From Oceanomicrobium pacificus (GTDB taxonomy: Bacteria > Pseudomonadota > Alphaproteobacteria > Rhodobacterales > Rhodobacteraceae), in the NCBI RefSeq assembly GCF_009833495.1, contig NZ_WUWG01000003.1:744001-808000 (forward strand): a stretch of DNA of 64,000 nucleotides. The letters are read 5' to 3'. The translations under genes were made by a program, and so were the position numbers. Shown piece after piece: positions 18,223-27,679 of this stretch. Under the pieces are notes generated by a model. That model made no database searches. It worked only from the letters and a program-made list of their open reading frames with translations, and was not told the DNA's origin. Within the stretch, counting starts at the first letter, position 1, and each line of letters starts with the position of its first letter.

Positions 18223-20577
18223 TCAGAAGCGGGTGCCGATGGAAAAGCGGAACTTCTCCAACACGTCGGTATCCTCGAACTGGATCGGATAGGCCCAGTC
18301 GAAGCGCAGAGGGCCGATCGGCGTTTCCCAGAAGAGGCTGACACCGGCCGCGGAGCGCAGACGGAACTTGTCGTCGATCTCCCCCGAGGCGCCCGGCACG
18401 ACATTGTCGAGCGACCAGAGCGAGCCGGCTTCCGCAAAGACGCCGCCATAGATGCCCCACTCGGGCGGCAGGCCGATGGGGAAGCTGCCCTGGAACCGCG
18501 CCATTGCGTAACTGTTGCCGCCAAGGCTGTCGTCAATATCCCCGCCCGTGGCAGAGCAGGCCGAACAGACATCGCGCGGACCGACTCCGGACCGGGCGAA
18601 GCCGCGGAACGTGTCACCGCCAAGGAAGAACCGGTCGATGACACGGGTGTTGCCCTTGAAGGTGGTCAGGTAGCCGCCCTCCAGCTCGCCCGAGACGATC
18701 AGTTCCTCGTCAAAGAAGCTGCGGAAGACACGCGCGCGCGCCACCGTCTTGGAATAGGACGTATCCCCGCCGACGCCTGACAGGTCCTGATTGAGCACGA
18801 AGATGAAGCCCGCGGTCGGATCCACGACCGAGTTCCGGCGGTCATAGGCATAGGTGAAGCCGATGGCCGAGGTGGACAGTTCGCCCACATCCGCCGCGAT
18901 GATCGGCGAGACATTGTCCCCGATCTCCGAAATCTCGTCGCTCGATCCGCGATAGCGCAGCGTCAGGCGCCCGTTTTCCGACACGGGGAAACCGATCCGC
19001 GGCTCGAAGCCGATATTCTTCGTCTGATAGGAGGATTCCGTCCGCGAGAAGTCGCGGTAGTAGATATCGAAACCGCCAAGCAGATCGCGATCCAGAAGCG
19101 CCGGTTCGGTGAAGCTGAACGAGGCCGTCGTCAGGTCGGTCGATTTCCCGAGCAGCACGGACACGGTCTGGCCGCGGCCAAGGAAGTTGCGTTCGGTCAG
19201 TTCGATCGTGCCCGCGATTCCTTCCTGCGTGTCATAGGACAGGCCGAAGGACAGGCTGCCGGTCGGTGCTTCCTCGACCTCCACATCGATCACGGCGCGG
19301 TTGGGTGCCGAGCCTTCCTCGACCCGCACTGCAACATTGCCGAAATAGCCCAGCCCGCGGATCCGGTCCTCCCCGCGGCGCAGGGCGCGGGAGTTGAACG
19401 CATCGCCTTCGGCAAACTCGAACTGCCGCCGGACCACGCGGTCAAGCGTGTTGGTGTTGCCGCGAATGTCGATCCGCTCGATGAAGACGCGCGGGCCCTC
19501 GAACAGCTCAAACACGATGTCGATGGTGCGGTTGTTGGCGTTTTTCTGCACGCGCGGACGCACGTCGACGAAAGCAAACCCTTTCTGACCGGCGAGGAAC
19601 GCCATCCGCTCGATGATCTGCTCAACGTCCTTCGACGAGTAGACGTCACCGGAGCGCACGTCGATCAGCTTCTCGAATTCGGTCGGATCGAGGCGCGGAT
19701 TGTCTGCGGCAACGCCGATGCGCCCGAACCGGTAGACCGGCCCCTCATAGAGGTTGAAGGCCACGAAGAATCCGTCCCGCTCACGCGACATTTCCGCGGT
19801 CGCGGACCGGACCTGGAAATCGGCATGGCCGCGTTCAAGGTAGAAGTCCCGCAGCAGCTGCTTGTCGAATTCCAGCCGGTCACGGTCATATGTGTCGGAC
19901 TGGACGATGAAGCTGAGCAGCCCCGCCTGAGAGGTCTCGATCACGCGCCGCAGGCGGCGGTCGGAATATTTCTCGTTGCCCACGAAGGAGATTTTCTGGA
20001 TCTCGGTCGTGTCGCCCTCGAACACCTCGAAGACCAGATCGACGCGATTGTCGGGGCGCTGGATGATGACCGGACGCACCTGCGCGGTGAAGCGGCCGCC
20101 GGCTGCATAGGCCGCGACGATGGCGGCGACATCGGCTTCGGCTGCGGCGCGGTTGAAGGGCTGGCGCGGGCGCAGGCGGATGACCGATTGCAACTGCTCA
20201 TCGTCGATGCGCTTGTTGCCCTCGAATGCGATGCGGTTGATCGTCGGGTTCTCTGTCACCTGAATGACGAGGCTGTTGCCTTGCGGGACGATGTCGACCG
20301 ACTCGAACAGGCCGGTCTCGAAGAGACGGCGGACGGCGGCGTTGATCTCATCCCCGCCGACCGGAACATTGACCGGTATACCGGCAAAGGACCGGATCGT
20401 TGCCGCCTCGATCCGCTGGTTGCCGCTGACCTGAATGGAGCCAAATGACCGTGCGCCCTGAGCAAATGCAGCACCGCCGGTGCCGTCCGGAAGGGGCACA
20501 GAAACACCTGCCAGTGCCACGCCGATGCCCAACACAGCTGCCCGGATGATCCGGCCGCCCAGGTTCAGAAATGCCAT
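18223..20577 (-). CDS. bamA: outer membrane protein assembly factor BamA
   Basis: BamA inserts beta-barrel proteins into the outer membrane. The 784-residue precursor has a signal peptide (cut after Ala39, AFA/QG), five POTRA domains (about 43-420, starting SFGSIQVSGNQRIEAATIRSF) and a C-terminal Omp85 barrel (about 440-784). The barrel ends in a Phe, the usual barrel signature (FSIGTRF). It contains the DRFFLGGDTFRGF motif (VRGF-type lid loop, about 655-667). It follows rseP with a 67-base gap holding AT-rich palindromes and perhaps a promoter, and it precedes ompH. Confidence 0.97.
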   Translation of the reverse strand: MAFLNLGGRIIRAAVLGIGVALAGVSVPLPDGTGGAAFAQGARSFGSIQVSGNQRIEAATIRSFAGIPVNVPVGGDEINAAVRRLFETGLFESVDIVPQGNSLVIQVTENPTINRIAFEGNKRIDDEQLQSVIRLRPRQPFNRAAAEADVAAIVAAYAAGGRFTAQVRPVIIQRPDNRVDLVFEVFEGDTTEIQKISFVGNEKYSDRRLRRVIETSQAGLLSFIVQSDTYDRDRLEFDKQLLRDFYLERGHADFQVRSATAEMSRERDGFFVAFNLYEGPVYRFGRIGVAADNPRLDPTEFEKLIDVRSGDVYSSKDVEQIIERMAFLAGQKGFAFVDVRPRVQKNANNRTIDIVFELFEGPRVFIERIDIRGNTNTLDRVVRRQFEFAEGDAFNSRALRRGEDRIRGLGYFGNVAVRVEEGSAPNRAVIDVEVEEAPTGSLSFGLSYDTQEGIAGTIELTERNFLGRGQTVSVLLGKSTDLTTASFSFTEPALLDRDLLGGFDIYYRDFSRTESSYQTKNIGFEPRIGFPVSENGRLTLRYRGSSDEISEIGDNVSPIIAADVGELSTSAIGFTYAYDRRNSVVDPTAGFIFVLNQDLSGVGGDTSYSKTVARARVFRSFFDEELIVSGELEGGYLTTFKGNTRVIDRFFLGGDTFRGFARSGVGPRDVCSACSATGGDIDDSLGGNSYAMARFQGSFPIGLPPEWGIYGGVFAEAGSLWSLDNVVPGASGEIDDKFRLRSAAGVSLFWETPIGPLRFDWAYPIQFEDTDVLEKFRFSIGTRF

Positions 20578-20614
20578 TCTGCCTGCCCCTTGTCCCTGCT
20601 CGCCTATTTGTTGG

Positions 20615-20640
20615 CGCTATATATAGCGTATTTTATACGC
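20615..20640 (-). promoter_or_regulatory. overlapping AT-rich palindromes and possible promoter before bamA
   Basis: A perfect 14-base palindrome CGCTATATATAGCG (20615-20628) overlaps a second dyad, GCGTAT-TTT-ATACGC (20626-20640). They fill the otherwise GC-rich rseP-bamA gap. On the minus strand, TTGTGA overlapping the rseP stop, followed by these TATA-rich bases, could act as a bamA promoter; the palindromes could be an operator. Confidence 0.45.
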
Positions 20641-20644
20641 CGTG

Positions 20645-21982
20645 TCACAATCTCATGATGTCGTTATACGTCGCAAACAGCATCAGCAACAATACCATTG
20701 CCAAGCCTATCGACATGGCCACCTGCAGCCAGCGGTCGCTCGCGGGTTTGCCGCGGATTGCCTCATAGGCGAACATGACTAGATGCCCGCCGTCGAGCAC
20801 CGGCACCGGAAAGAGGTTCAGCAGCCCGATGGCCGTCGACAGGACCGCGATCAGGTTGATGAAGCTGAGGAGCCCCTGACTGGCGGTCTCCCCCGAAATC
20901 TGCGCGATCCCGATGGGGCCTTGTAGGTTTTCCGGGCCGAGATCACCGGTGATCATGGCCTTCAGGCCGGTGAGCGAGGAAGTGATGACGAGCCAGACCC
21001 GTTCCACCCCGAGGCCGAGCGCCCGAAGCGGGTTCGGCCGTTCGGTCGCAGGCGCGAAGGCCAGCCCGCCCGACACGCCGATCATCACGCGTTTCTCGAA
21101 CCCGCCCTCACCGTCGCCGGTATCGCGGAGCTCGGGCGCGATGGTCAGGTCGAGCGTTTCACCTGCGCGGTCGACCCGCAGGCCGAGCGGCGCCCCTTCG
21201 GACGCCATGACGATCTGGCGCAGGTCTTCGAACCGCACCAGATCGGTGCCGCCTGCCGACAGGATCACGTCACCCGGCTCCAGCCCGGCCCGGCTCGCGG
21301 GCGACAGGGGCTCCACTCCATAGACGATCGGCGGCAGAAGATAGGGGGCGGTGACATCGACCAGATCGCCGTCGCGGCGCACGGTCAGATCCATCGGGCC
21401 GGCCTCCGCCATTCCGTCCACGATGGTCAGAAGCTCGGTATAGTCGGCGACATCCGTGCCTTCGGCGGCAACGATCTCGTCCCCGACCTGCAATTCATTC
21501 ACCTGCCCCGGCAGCGCGACAATCTCGCCTACGACGATACCCGGCTTTGCGACTCCCTGCACAAGGATGAGGCCCGCAAAGACAATCGCGGCAAGGATGA
21601 AGTTGAAGACCGGTCCGGCAAGAACCGTCAGGGCGCGGCGCCCGACGCTCGCACCGTGGAAGCTGGCGGCCCGTTCCTCGGGCGACAGTTGCTCGAGTGC
21701 GTCGGGGTCGGCGCGGCTCGACCCATCGGCGTCGCCCGCGAATTTCACATAGCCGCCGAGCGGCAGGGCCGCGACCTGCCAGACCGTGCCGCGCCGGTCG
21801 GTCCGCCGCCAGAGCACGGGGCCGAACCCCATCGAGAAAATGTCGGCCTTGATCCCGCACCAACGCCCGACGATGTAATGGCCATATTCGTGCACGAAGA
21901 CGACGATCCCGAGCACGACGATGAACGGCAGCACCACCGACAGGAAGGGGCCGATCACGGGCAAGGCAGCTATCAGGTCCAT
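20645..21982 (-). CDS. rseP: site-2 intramembrane zinc protease RseP
   Basis: RseP-type proteases cut membrane-bound anti-sigma factors or signal-peptide remnants within the membrane. The 445-residue protein has the zinc motif HEYGH (31-35) in the first helix and tandem PDZ domains in the periplasmic part (about 120-310, with NELQVGDEIVA and AGLEPGDVILSAGG). The C-terminal LDGGHL block supplies the third zinc ligand. The gene starts on the last base of the dxr stop. The linkage with bamA and cdsA is the classic envelope arrangement. Its target is unknown here. Confidence 0.95.
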   Translation of the reverse strand: MDLIAALPVIGPFLSVVLPFIVVLGIVVFVHEYGHYIVGRWCGIKADIFSMGFGPVLWRRTDRRGTVWQVAALPLGGYVKFAGDADGSSRADPDALEQLSPEERAASFHGASVGRRALTVLAGPVFNFILAAIVFAGLILVQGVAKPGIVVGEIVALPGQVNELQVGDEIVAAEGTDVADYTELLTIVDGMAEAGPMDLTVRRDGDLVDVTAPYLLPPIVYGVEPLSPASRAGLEPGDVILSAGGTDLVRFEDLRQIVMASEGAPLGLRVDRAGETLDLTIAPELRDTGDGEGGFEKRVMIGVSGGLAFAPATERPNPLRALGLGVERVWLVITSSLTGLKAMITGDLGPENLQGPIGIAQISGETASQGLLSFINLIAVLSTAIGLLNLFPVPVLDGGHLVMFAYEAIRGKPASDRWLQVAMSIGLAMVLLLMLFATYNDIMRL

Positions 21983-23175
21983 CAGGCCTCCGAAACGGTT
22001 GGGACCGCGCCGGTTTCACCCAGCGGTTCCGTGGCGCGGGCGAGCGCATCGGCCCGTTGCACCGCGGCCAGATCGTAGCTGGCCAGATTGATCTCGCGAT
22101 GCGTATCGAGCGCATCCATCACGCCTTCCACATGGGCCGCCATGGCCAGGAAGTCAATTTCGCCGGCAATGAACAGGTCTAGCGCGACCTCTTTCGCCGC
22201 GTTGAGCACGGCCCCGTGCAGACCGCCGCGCGCCATCGCCCGGCGCGCCAGACGGAGCGCGGGGAACCGGTCCGGATCCTCGGGTTCGAAATCGAGGCGC
22301 GAAAGGGTCGCGAAATCGAGCCGCTCGACCGGCAGGTCGATCCGTTCGGGCCAGTTGAGCGCAAAGCCGATTGCGCCGCGCATATCCGGCGCACCGAGTT
22401 GCGCCATGATCGCGCCGTCACGATATTCCACCATCGAATGGATGATGGATTGCGGGTGGACAACCACCTCCACCTGCTCCGGTGAAACGCCGAAAAGCTG
22501 ATGCGTTTCAATGACCTCCAGCGCCTTGTTGAACATGGTGGCGCTGTCGATCGTGATCCGTTGGCCCATATCCCAGTTGGGGTGGCAGAGCGCCTCGTCA
22601 AGCGTCGCCTTGGCCATCTGCGCGCGGGACCATGTGCGGAACGGACCGCCGGAGGCCGTCAGGATGATCCGCGATACTTCGGACAGGCGTTCACCGCGAA
22701 GCGCCTGAAAAATCGCACTATGCTCGCTGTCGACCGGCAGGAGCGTGCAGCCCGACGCGGCACAGACCTGCTTCAGGAGCGCACCGGCACAGACAAGCGA
22801 TTCCTTGTTGGCGAGCGCCAATGTGCCAGTATTTGCCGCTGCGGCGAGCGTCGGGGCGAGCCCTGCGGCGCCGACGATGGCAGAGAGAGTCCAGTCTGTC
22901 GGACGCGCGGCGGCCTCGGTAAGTGCATCAGACCCGGCCGCGACCTCGATTCCGCTGCCCTTGAGCGCTTCGGCCAGCGCCGCCCCCTGCCCCGCATCAG
23001 CAGTGACCGCGATCCGCGCCTTCAGCGCCTTTGCCTGGCACGCCAGTTCAGGGATGTTCGACGCGCCGGAGACGAGTTCAACCTCGGGGCGCTCCGCTTC
23101 GGGTAGACGCATCAGAAGATCGAACGCATTGCGCCCGATCGATCCGGTCGCGCCCAATATGCTGATCCGACGCAT
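21982..23175 (-). CDS. dxr: 1-deoxy-D-xylulose 5-phosphate reductoisomerase
   Basis: Dxr makes 2-C-methylerythritol 4-phosphate, the committed step of the MEP isoprenoid pathway that feeds undecaprenyl phosphate synthesis by the neighbouring uppS. The start at 23175 gives 397 residues beginning MRRISILGATGSIG, the NADPH loop. Later blocks are ANKESLVCAG, the metal/substrate region VDSEHSAIFQAL, and TASGGPFR. The chosen ATG lies 2 bases after the cdsA stop; a longer upstream frame would overlap cdsA and lacks homology. Confidence 0.96.
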   Translation of the reverse strand: MRRISILGATGSIGRNAFDLLMRLPEAERPEVELVSGASNIPELACQAKALKARIAVTADAGQGAALAEALKGSGIEVAAGSDALTEAAARPTDWTLSAIVGAAGLAPTLAAAANTGTLALANKESLVCAGALLKQVCAASGCTLLPVDSEHSAIFQALRGERLSEVSRIILTASGGPFRTWSRAQMAKATLDEALCHPNWDMGQRITIDSATMFNKALEVIETHQLFGVSPEQVEVVVHPQSIIHSMVEYRDGAIMAQLGAPDMRGAIGFALNWPERIDLPVERLDFATLSRLDFEPEDPDRFPALRLARRAMARGGLHGAVLNAAKEVALDLFIAGEIDFLAMAAHVEGVMDALDTHREINLASYDLAAVQRADALARATEPLGETGAVPTVSEA

Positions 23176-23177
23176 CT

Positions 23178-23996
23178 TCAGTTGCCGAAGACACCGGCGA
23201 CAACACCGGTCATACCGCACAAAAGCGAAGCCGCCATCAATCCGTCCAGCCGGTCCAGAAGGCCGCCATGTCCGGGCATGATCTGGCCGCTATCCTTGAT
23301 ACCGCGCACCCGTTTGACATGGCTTTCCAGAAGGTCCCCGGCCTGGCTGACCATCGCGGTCACAAGGCCCAACAGGACCAGCGGGAAGAGCAGAACACCC
23401 TCGATCAGCGGTGCCATGATGGCCGCAACGAGCATCGCCAGCACCCAGCCGCCGATCGCGCCCGACCATGTCTTCTTCGGGCTGACCGCGGGCCAGAGCT
23501 TCGGCCCCCCGAATATCCGCCCGGCAAAATAGCCGCCGACATCCGCTGCAACCACCGTCAGCACCAGCCAGAGGATCAGCGTGAACCCGTCGTCGCTGTC
23601 GGACCGCAGGAGTGCCAGCCCCGCCATTGCGAGCGCGATATAGGCCAGGCCGGCAAAGGACCAGACCGGCCAGCGCCGGTCGACAAGCAGCATCGATGCG
23701 CCGCCCGCAAATACAGTCAGAAGCCCCGCCATCGGGCCGATCAGATCGGCCGCGACAACCGTGGCTGCGGCAGTCAGGATGCCGATGAGCATCGCAGGTG
23801 CCGCAATGGCGCTGTCCGTATCGAACATGCGGCGATACTCGATCTGCATCAGCGCCGCACCGGCCGCCAGCAGGACCGTGCTGAATGGCGCGCCGAGATA
23901 GAACACGCCGAGCGCCACGAGCCCAAGGCCGACGCCCGAGGCCGTACGGACACCCAGATCGGCAAATTTCGACGTGTCGGACGGGCCGTTCGTCAT
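23178..23996 (-). CDS. cdsA: phosphatidate cytidylyltransferase
   Basis: CdsA makes CDP-diacylglycerol, precursor of all bacterial phospholipids. The 272-residue protein is largely hydrophobic, with about seven membrane helices. It carries SPKKTWSGAIGGW in the middle and the full family signature near the end: SHVKRVRGIKDSG followed by PGHGGLLDRLDG. It overlaps uppS by 4 bases (ATGA), so it is coupled to it. Confidence 0.95.
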   Translation of the reverse strand: MTNGPSDTSKFADLGVRTASGVGLGLVALGVFYLGAPFSTVLLAAGAALMQIEYRRMFDTDSAIAAPAMLIGILTAAATVVAADLIGPMAGLLTVFAGGASMLLVDRRWPVWSFAGLAYIALAMAGLALLRSDSDDGFTLILWLVLTVVAADVGGYFAGRIFGGPKLWPAVSPKKTWSGAIGGWVLAMLVAAIMAPLIEGVLLFPLVLLGLVTAMVSQAGDLLESHVKRVRGIKDSGQIMPGHGGLLDRLDGLMAASLLCGMTGVVAGVFGN

Positions 23997-24721
23997 CCGA
24001 CCACGGCTCCGAAGCGGCGTTCGCGCTGGCGGAACCGGTCCAGACAGGCCGCCAGATCGTCAGGCGTAAAATCGGGCCAGCACGTGTCGACGAACACATA
24101 TTCCGAATAGGCCGCCTGCCAGAGCAGGAAGTTGGAGATGCGGTTCTCCCCCGACGTGCGGATCACCAGATCCGGGTCCGGCAGGCCGGCCGTGTCGAGA
24201 TAGCCGGCAAACCGGTCCTCGGTCACATCTTCGGCGCGGAGCTTGCCGACCGCCACGTCCTGTGCCACGCGGCCCGCCGCGCGGGCCAGCTCGGCCCGCC
24301 CGCCATAGTTGAGCGCGACCGTCAGTTGCAGCCCGTCATTGGCTTCGGTCCGTTCTTCCAGCCCCAGCATGAGGCGCTGCAGGTCCTCATCCAGCCGTTC
24401 CCGGCCGCCGATGAAGCGGACCCGCACATTGTTCGACATGAGCTTGGCGGATTCCTTGGTGATATAGCGGCGGAGCAGGTTCATCAGTCCCGTGACCTCC
24501 GCCTCGGCCCGCTTCCAGTTCTCGGTCGAGAAGGCGAAAATCGTGAGATAGGTGATGCCGAGACCCGGCGCGGCCTTTACAAGATCACGCACCGATTCCA
24601 CGCCCTTGCGATGGCCGGCGAGCCGCGGCAGACCGCGGCGCGTGGCCCAGCGGCCATTGCCATCCATGATGATCGCCACATGTTGTGGCGTATCCGGCGT
24701 GAATTCGGTTGTCGCGTTCAT
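23993..24721 (-). CDS. uppS: undecaprenyl diphosphate synthase (cis-prenyltransferase)
   Basis: UppS extends farnesyl diphosphate to the C55 carrier used for peptidoglycan and O-antigen. The 242 residues include the catalytic loop HVAIIMDGNGRWA (14-26, Asp20), GHRKGVES, FAFSTENWKR and, near the end, RTSGENRISNFLLWQ with the pyrophosphate-binding residues. It follows frr after a 33-base gap and overlaps cdsA, in the conserved frr-uppS-cdsA order. Confidence 0.96.
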   Translation of the reverse strand: MNATTEFTPDTPQHVAIIMDGNGRWATRRGLPRLAGHRKGVESVRDLVKAAPGLGITYLTIFAFSTENWKRAEAEVTGLMNLLRRYITKESAKLMSNNVRVRFIGGRERLDEDLQRLMLGLEERTEANDGLQLTVALNYGGRAELARAAGRVAQDVAVGKLRAEDVTEDRFAGYLDTAGLPDPDLVIRTSGENRISNFLLWQAAYSEYVFVDTCWPDFTPDDLAACLDRFRQRERRFGAVVG

Positions 24722-24754
24722 CCTGCCCTGCCCCTCGGACCCATTCAGACCAAA

Positions 24755-25312
24755 TCAGACCTGCATAATTTCTTCTTGTTTTGCTTCCAGAACCTTATCG
24801 ACTTCGGCGATTTTCTTGTCCGTCAGCTCCTGGATCTCGTCGGACCAGAGCTTCACATCATCCTCGCTCATGCCGTCATTCTTCAGCTTCTTGAGCTGGT
24901 CCATCCCGTCCCGGCGCACATTGCGGATCGCGATCCGGGCACTTTCGGCATATTGCCCGCCCAGTTTGGCCATTTCACGGCGGCGCTCTTCGTTCAGTTC
25001 CGGGATCGGAAGCCGCAGGATCGTGCCGTCCATCACCGGGTTGATGCCAAGGCCGCTGTTGCGGATCGCCTTGTCGACCGCATTGACCAGCCCCTTGTCC
25101 CAGACATTGACCACCACCATACGCGGCTCGGGCACATTGATCGTGGCGCACTGGTTGAGCGGCATGGAACTGCCATAGGCGTCCACCATCACCGGATCGA
25201 GCATGGAGGCCGATGCACGGCCGGTCCGCAGGGACGCGAACTCCCCGCGCAGCGCCGACAGTGCGCCGGACATGCGTTTTTCCAGTGCGTCGAGATCGAT
25301 TTCCTCGTCCAT
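24755..25312 (-). CDS. frr: ribosome recycling factor
   Basis: RRF splits post-termination ribosomes together with EF-G. Its 185 residues show the two-domain pattern: an N-terminal coiled-coil helix ([14 protein letters not shown], and [13 protein letters not shown] at about 26-38) and the small beta domain with [13 protein letters not shown]. The C-terminal helices contain [11 protein letters not shown] and end in the [19 protein letters not shown] tail. It is 40 bases downstream of pyrH, the near-universal pyrH-frr pairing. Confidence 0.97.
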   Translation of the reverse strand: MDEEIDLDALEKRMSGALSALRGEFASLRTGRASASMLDPVMVDAYGSSMPLNQCATINVPEPRMVVVNVWDKGLVNAVDKAIRNSGLGINPVMDGTILRLPIPELNEERRREMAKLGGQYAESARIAIRNVRRDGMDQLKKLKNDGMSEDDVKLWSDEIQELTDKKIAEVDKVLEAKQEEIMQV

Positions 25313-25352
25313 CTTCCGTCTCCTTCCCCGGTTTTCCCGGGCTATCTGTTTG

Positions 25353-26093
25353 TCAGCTCGGTTCCACGACCGTGTAGCGGCCCTTGCCGTTCAGCACACC
25401 CACGAGCCCGTTCGGCTCGTCGAGCGAAAAGACCACGATCGGCAGCGCATTGTCGCGCGCCAGCGCGATGGCGGATGCGTCCATCACCTTCAGGTTTTTC
25501 TGCAAGACTTCGTCGTAAGTCACTCGTTCATAACGCTTTGCATCCGGATTGGTTTTGGGGTCGCTGTCATAGATCCCGTCAACCTGCGTGCCCTTGAAGA
25601 TCACTTCGCAATCCATTTCGGACGCGCGCAGCGTGGCGGCCGTGTCGGTCGTGAAATAGGGGTTGCCGGTGCCGGCGGCGAAAACGCAGACGCGCCCTTT
25701 CTCCAGGTGGCGGACCGCGCGGCGGCGGATATAGGGTTCGCAGATCTGGTCCATCGGAATGGCCGAGATCACACGGGTGAAGATGCCCAGATCCTCAAGC
25801 GCGGACTGCATGCCGAGCGCGTTCATCACCGTGGCGAGCATGCCCATATAGTCGGCCGTTGCCCGCTCCATCCCCTGCGCGGAACCCTGCAGCCCGCGAA
25901 AGATGTTGCCGCCACCGATCACGAGGCAGATTTCCACGCCCAGATCATGGACCTTCTTGATCTCGTTGGCGATGCGCTGGACGGTGGGCGGGTGGAGCCC
26001 GAATTGCTGGCTGCCCATCAGGGCTTCGCCAGAGATCTTCAGCATGACACGTTTATAGGCCGGCTTGGTTTCGCTGTCTGACCCGTCCGTCAT
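25353..26093 (-). CDS. pyrH: uridylate kinase
   Basis: PyrH phosphorylates UMP to UDP, feeding nucleotide-sugar synthesis for the envelope genes downstream. The start at 26093 gives 246 residues ([19 protein letters not shown]). The amino-acid-kinase fold has [10 protein letters not shown] near 18-27, [10 protein letters not shown], and late [13 protein letters not shown]-type nucleotide residues, with [20 protein letters not shown] after them. A longer upstream frame begins in the intergenic region and was rejected. It is 40 bases upstream of frr; 147 noncoding bases and a VOC gene separate it from tsf. Confidence 0.96.
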   Translation of the reverse strand: MTDGSDSETKPAYKRVMLKISGEALMGSQQFGLHPPTVQRIANEIKKVHDLGVEICLVIGGGNIFRGLQGSAQGMERATADYMGMLATVMNALGMQSALEDLGIFTRVISAIPMDQICEPYIRRRAVRHLEKGRVCVFAAGTGNPYFTTDTAATLRASEMDCEVIFKGTQVDGIYDSDPKTNPDAKRYERVTYDEVLQKNLKVMDASAIALARDNALPIVVFSLDEPNGLVGVLNGKGRYTVVEPS

Positions 26094-26240
26094 GCAAAGA
26101 TTCTCCGTCTGTTGAAACAGCGCCAAAATGGGCGATAACGGCACCGGATTCAATGCCAAACGCACCCTTTCGGGCGGTTTCCCGCCCCCGCCCTTTCCCG
26201 CTGTGGTGGAACCGTCGGCCGCTGATGCCGGCCTGTCGCG

Positions 26241-26618
26241 CTACGGATCGAGCCGCCAGGGCGGATGGCGGCGGTTGTCACCCGCATGATAGAGGCAGAG
26301 CCGGTGACCCGTCGGATCGGTGAACCGCGCTTCGCGCCAGAGCCAGCTTTCGCTTGTCGGCGGGCTATCGAAACGGATGCCGCGCGCCTTCAGATCGGCA
26401 TGGGTCGCGTCCACATCCGCGACCTCGAAATAGAGCACGGTGCCACCGACCCGCGGCGCGTCCGACAGGTGGAGCGAGAAGGTGCTCGTCCCCGATGGCA
26501 GTTCGAACCGCGCATATTCCCCGCGGGCCGAGACGATCAGCCGGAAGCCGAGCGTCAGGTAGAAATCGACGCTGGCTTTGAAATACGCGACGTCGATCGT
26601 GACCTGGTTGAGGTCCAT
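26241..26618 (-). CDS. VOC/glyoxalase-fold protein
   Basis: A 125-residue protein with the two beta-alpha-beta-beta-beta modules of the vicinal oxygen chelate fold: an N-terminal module with SVDFYLTLGFRLIV (about 16-29) and a second with VLYFEVADVDATHADLKARG and FTDPTGHRLCLYHAG. The family includes glyoxalase I, dioxygenases and antibiotic-binding proteins, so no substrate can be assigned. It interrupts the usual tsf-pyrH neighbour order, sits after the tsf terminator, and probably has its own weak expression. The start at 26618 was chosen because MDLNQVTIDV is the family-like beginning. Confidence 0.8.
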   Translation of the reverse strand: MDLNQVTIDVAYFKASVDFYLTLGFRLIVSARGEYARFELPSGTSTFSLHLSDAPRVGGTVLYFEVADVDATHADLKARGIRFDSPPTSESWLWREARFTDPTGHRLCLYHAGDNRRHPPWRLDP

Positions 26619-26650
26619 TGCCACCCCCGGCACTGCTGTTGCCAAAGAAA

Positions 26651-26678
26651 AAGGGCCCACCCTTCCGGGCAGGCCCTT
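26651..26678 (-). terminator. tsf intrinsic terminator
   Basis: On the minus strand AAGGGCC pairs with GGCCCTT (26651-26657 with 26672-26678), the stem extending inward with one interruption. It is followed by TTTTT (plus-strand A-run 26648-26652). It lies 20 bases after the tsf stop and would end the rpsB-tsf transcript before the VOC gene. Confidence 0.85.
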
Positions 26679-26698
26679 CGAACCTAGCGGTGGCTGGA

Positions 26699-27574
26699 TC
26701 AGCCGGCCATGGTCTTGGCGACCTCGGCGGCGAAATCCTCTTCGACCTTCTCGATGCCTTCGCCGACTTCGAGACGGACATAGCCGAGAACTTCGGCACC
26801 GGCATCCTTGGCGGCCTGACCGACCGTCACGTCCGGGTTCATGACGAATTTCTGGTTCAGAAGGGTCACTTCCTCGAAGAATTTCTTCATGCGGCCGACG
26901 ATCATCTTCTCGATGACATTGTCGGGCTTGCCGGATTCGCGGGCCTGTTCGGTGAGCACCTGCTTCTCGCGCTCGACCAGAGCCTGATCCAGATCGGCTT
27001 CGGACAGCGAGGCCGGGTTGGTCGCGGCAACGTGCATGGCGATCTGCTTGGCGACGCCTTCGTCACCGCCCTTGAGCGCGACGAGCACGCCGATCTTGCC
27101 CATGCCGGTCGCGGCGGCATTGTGGACGTAGGTGGCCACGACATCGCCTTCGATCCGGGCCATGCGGCGCACGGACATGTTCTCGCCGATGGTGGCAACC
27201 TTGTCGGTCACAGTCGCTTCGACGGTCTTGCCGCCAAGGTCGGCCGCTTTCAGCGCGTCGACATCGGCCACGTTCAGCGCGGCTTTGGTGATGTCGGACA
27301 CCATGGACTGGAATTCGGCGTTCTTGGCGACGAAGTCGGTTTCGGAATTGACCTCGACAGCCACGCCAACGCCATTCTCGACGGCCACGCCGACGAGACC
27401 CTCGGCCGCGGTGCGGTCGGATTTCTTGGCCGCTTTCGCAAGACCTTTGGTGCGCAGCCAGTCAACGGCAGCTTCCATGTCGCCGTCATTTTCGGTGAGC
27501 GCCTTCTTGGCGTCCATCATGCCCGCGCCGGTGGCGTCGCGGAGTTCTTTGACCTGAGCAGCGGTAATCGCCAT
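26699..27574 (-). CDS. tsf: elongation factor Ts
   Basis: EF-Ts exchanges GDP on EF-Tu. The start at 27574 gives 291 residues beginning [26 protein letters not shown], the conserved N-terminal UBA-like module. The TDFVAKN motif of the core domain lies near residue 80, and the C-terminal module ends with [12 protein letters not shown]-type sequence. It is preceded by a leader with two hairpins after rpsB and followed by a strong terminator. The ribosome site GAAGGAGATC is 7 bases upstream. Confidence 0.97.
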   Translation of the reverse strand: MAITAAQVKELRDATGAGMMDAKKALTENDGDMEAAVDWLRTKGLAKAAKKSDRTAAEGLVGVAVENGVGVAVEVNSETDFVAKNAEFQSMVSDITKAALNVADVDALKAADLGGKTVEATVTDKVATIGENMSVRRMARIEGDVVATYVHNAAATGMGKIGVLVALKGGDEGVAKQIAMHVAATNPASLSEADLDQALVEREKQVLTEQARESGKPDNVIEKMIVGRMKKFFEEVTLLNQKFVMNPDVTVGQAAKDAGAEVLGYVRLEVGEGIEKVEEDFAAEVAKTMAG

Positions 27575-27600
27575 CTTCGATCTCCTTCGTGAATCAACGG

Positions 27601-27663
27601 GAACCGGCCTGTTGCCGGTTCGCAAACGGTCTGGGTGCCGCAGGGGTCTACACGATCCCTGCG
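27601..27663 (-). promoter_or_regulatory. two stem-loops in the rpsB-tsf spacer
   Basis: The 105-base spacer holds two perfect hairpins: CGCAGGG/CCCTGCG (27639-27645 with 27657-27663, 11-base loop) and GAACCGGC/GCCGGTTC (27601-27608 with 27614-27621, 5-base loop). Neither has a U-run. They may attenuate transcription or stabilise rpsB mRNA ends, setting the S2 to EF-Ts ratio. Confidence 0.55.
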
Positions 27664-27679
27664 ACAGATTTGCGTCGGA

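Noticed and set aside
15079-18780. A plus-strand open frame of about 1233 codons opposite the lpx-fabZ-ompH-bamA genes
   Set aside because: It is a GC-rich antisense shadow: Arg/His/Gly-rich with no family motifs, while the minus strand carries five recognised essential genes.
26172-26187. GGGCGG/CCGCCC hairpin between pyrH and the VOC gene
   Set aside because: Only a 6-bp stem without a U-run in a C-rich stretch; not convincing as a terminator.
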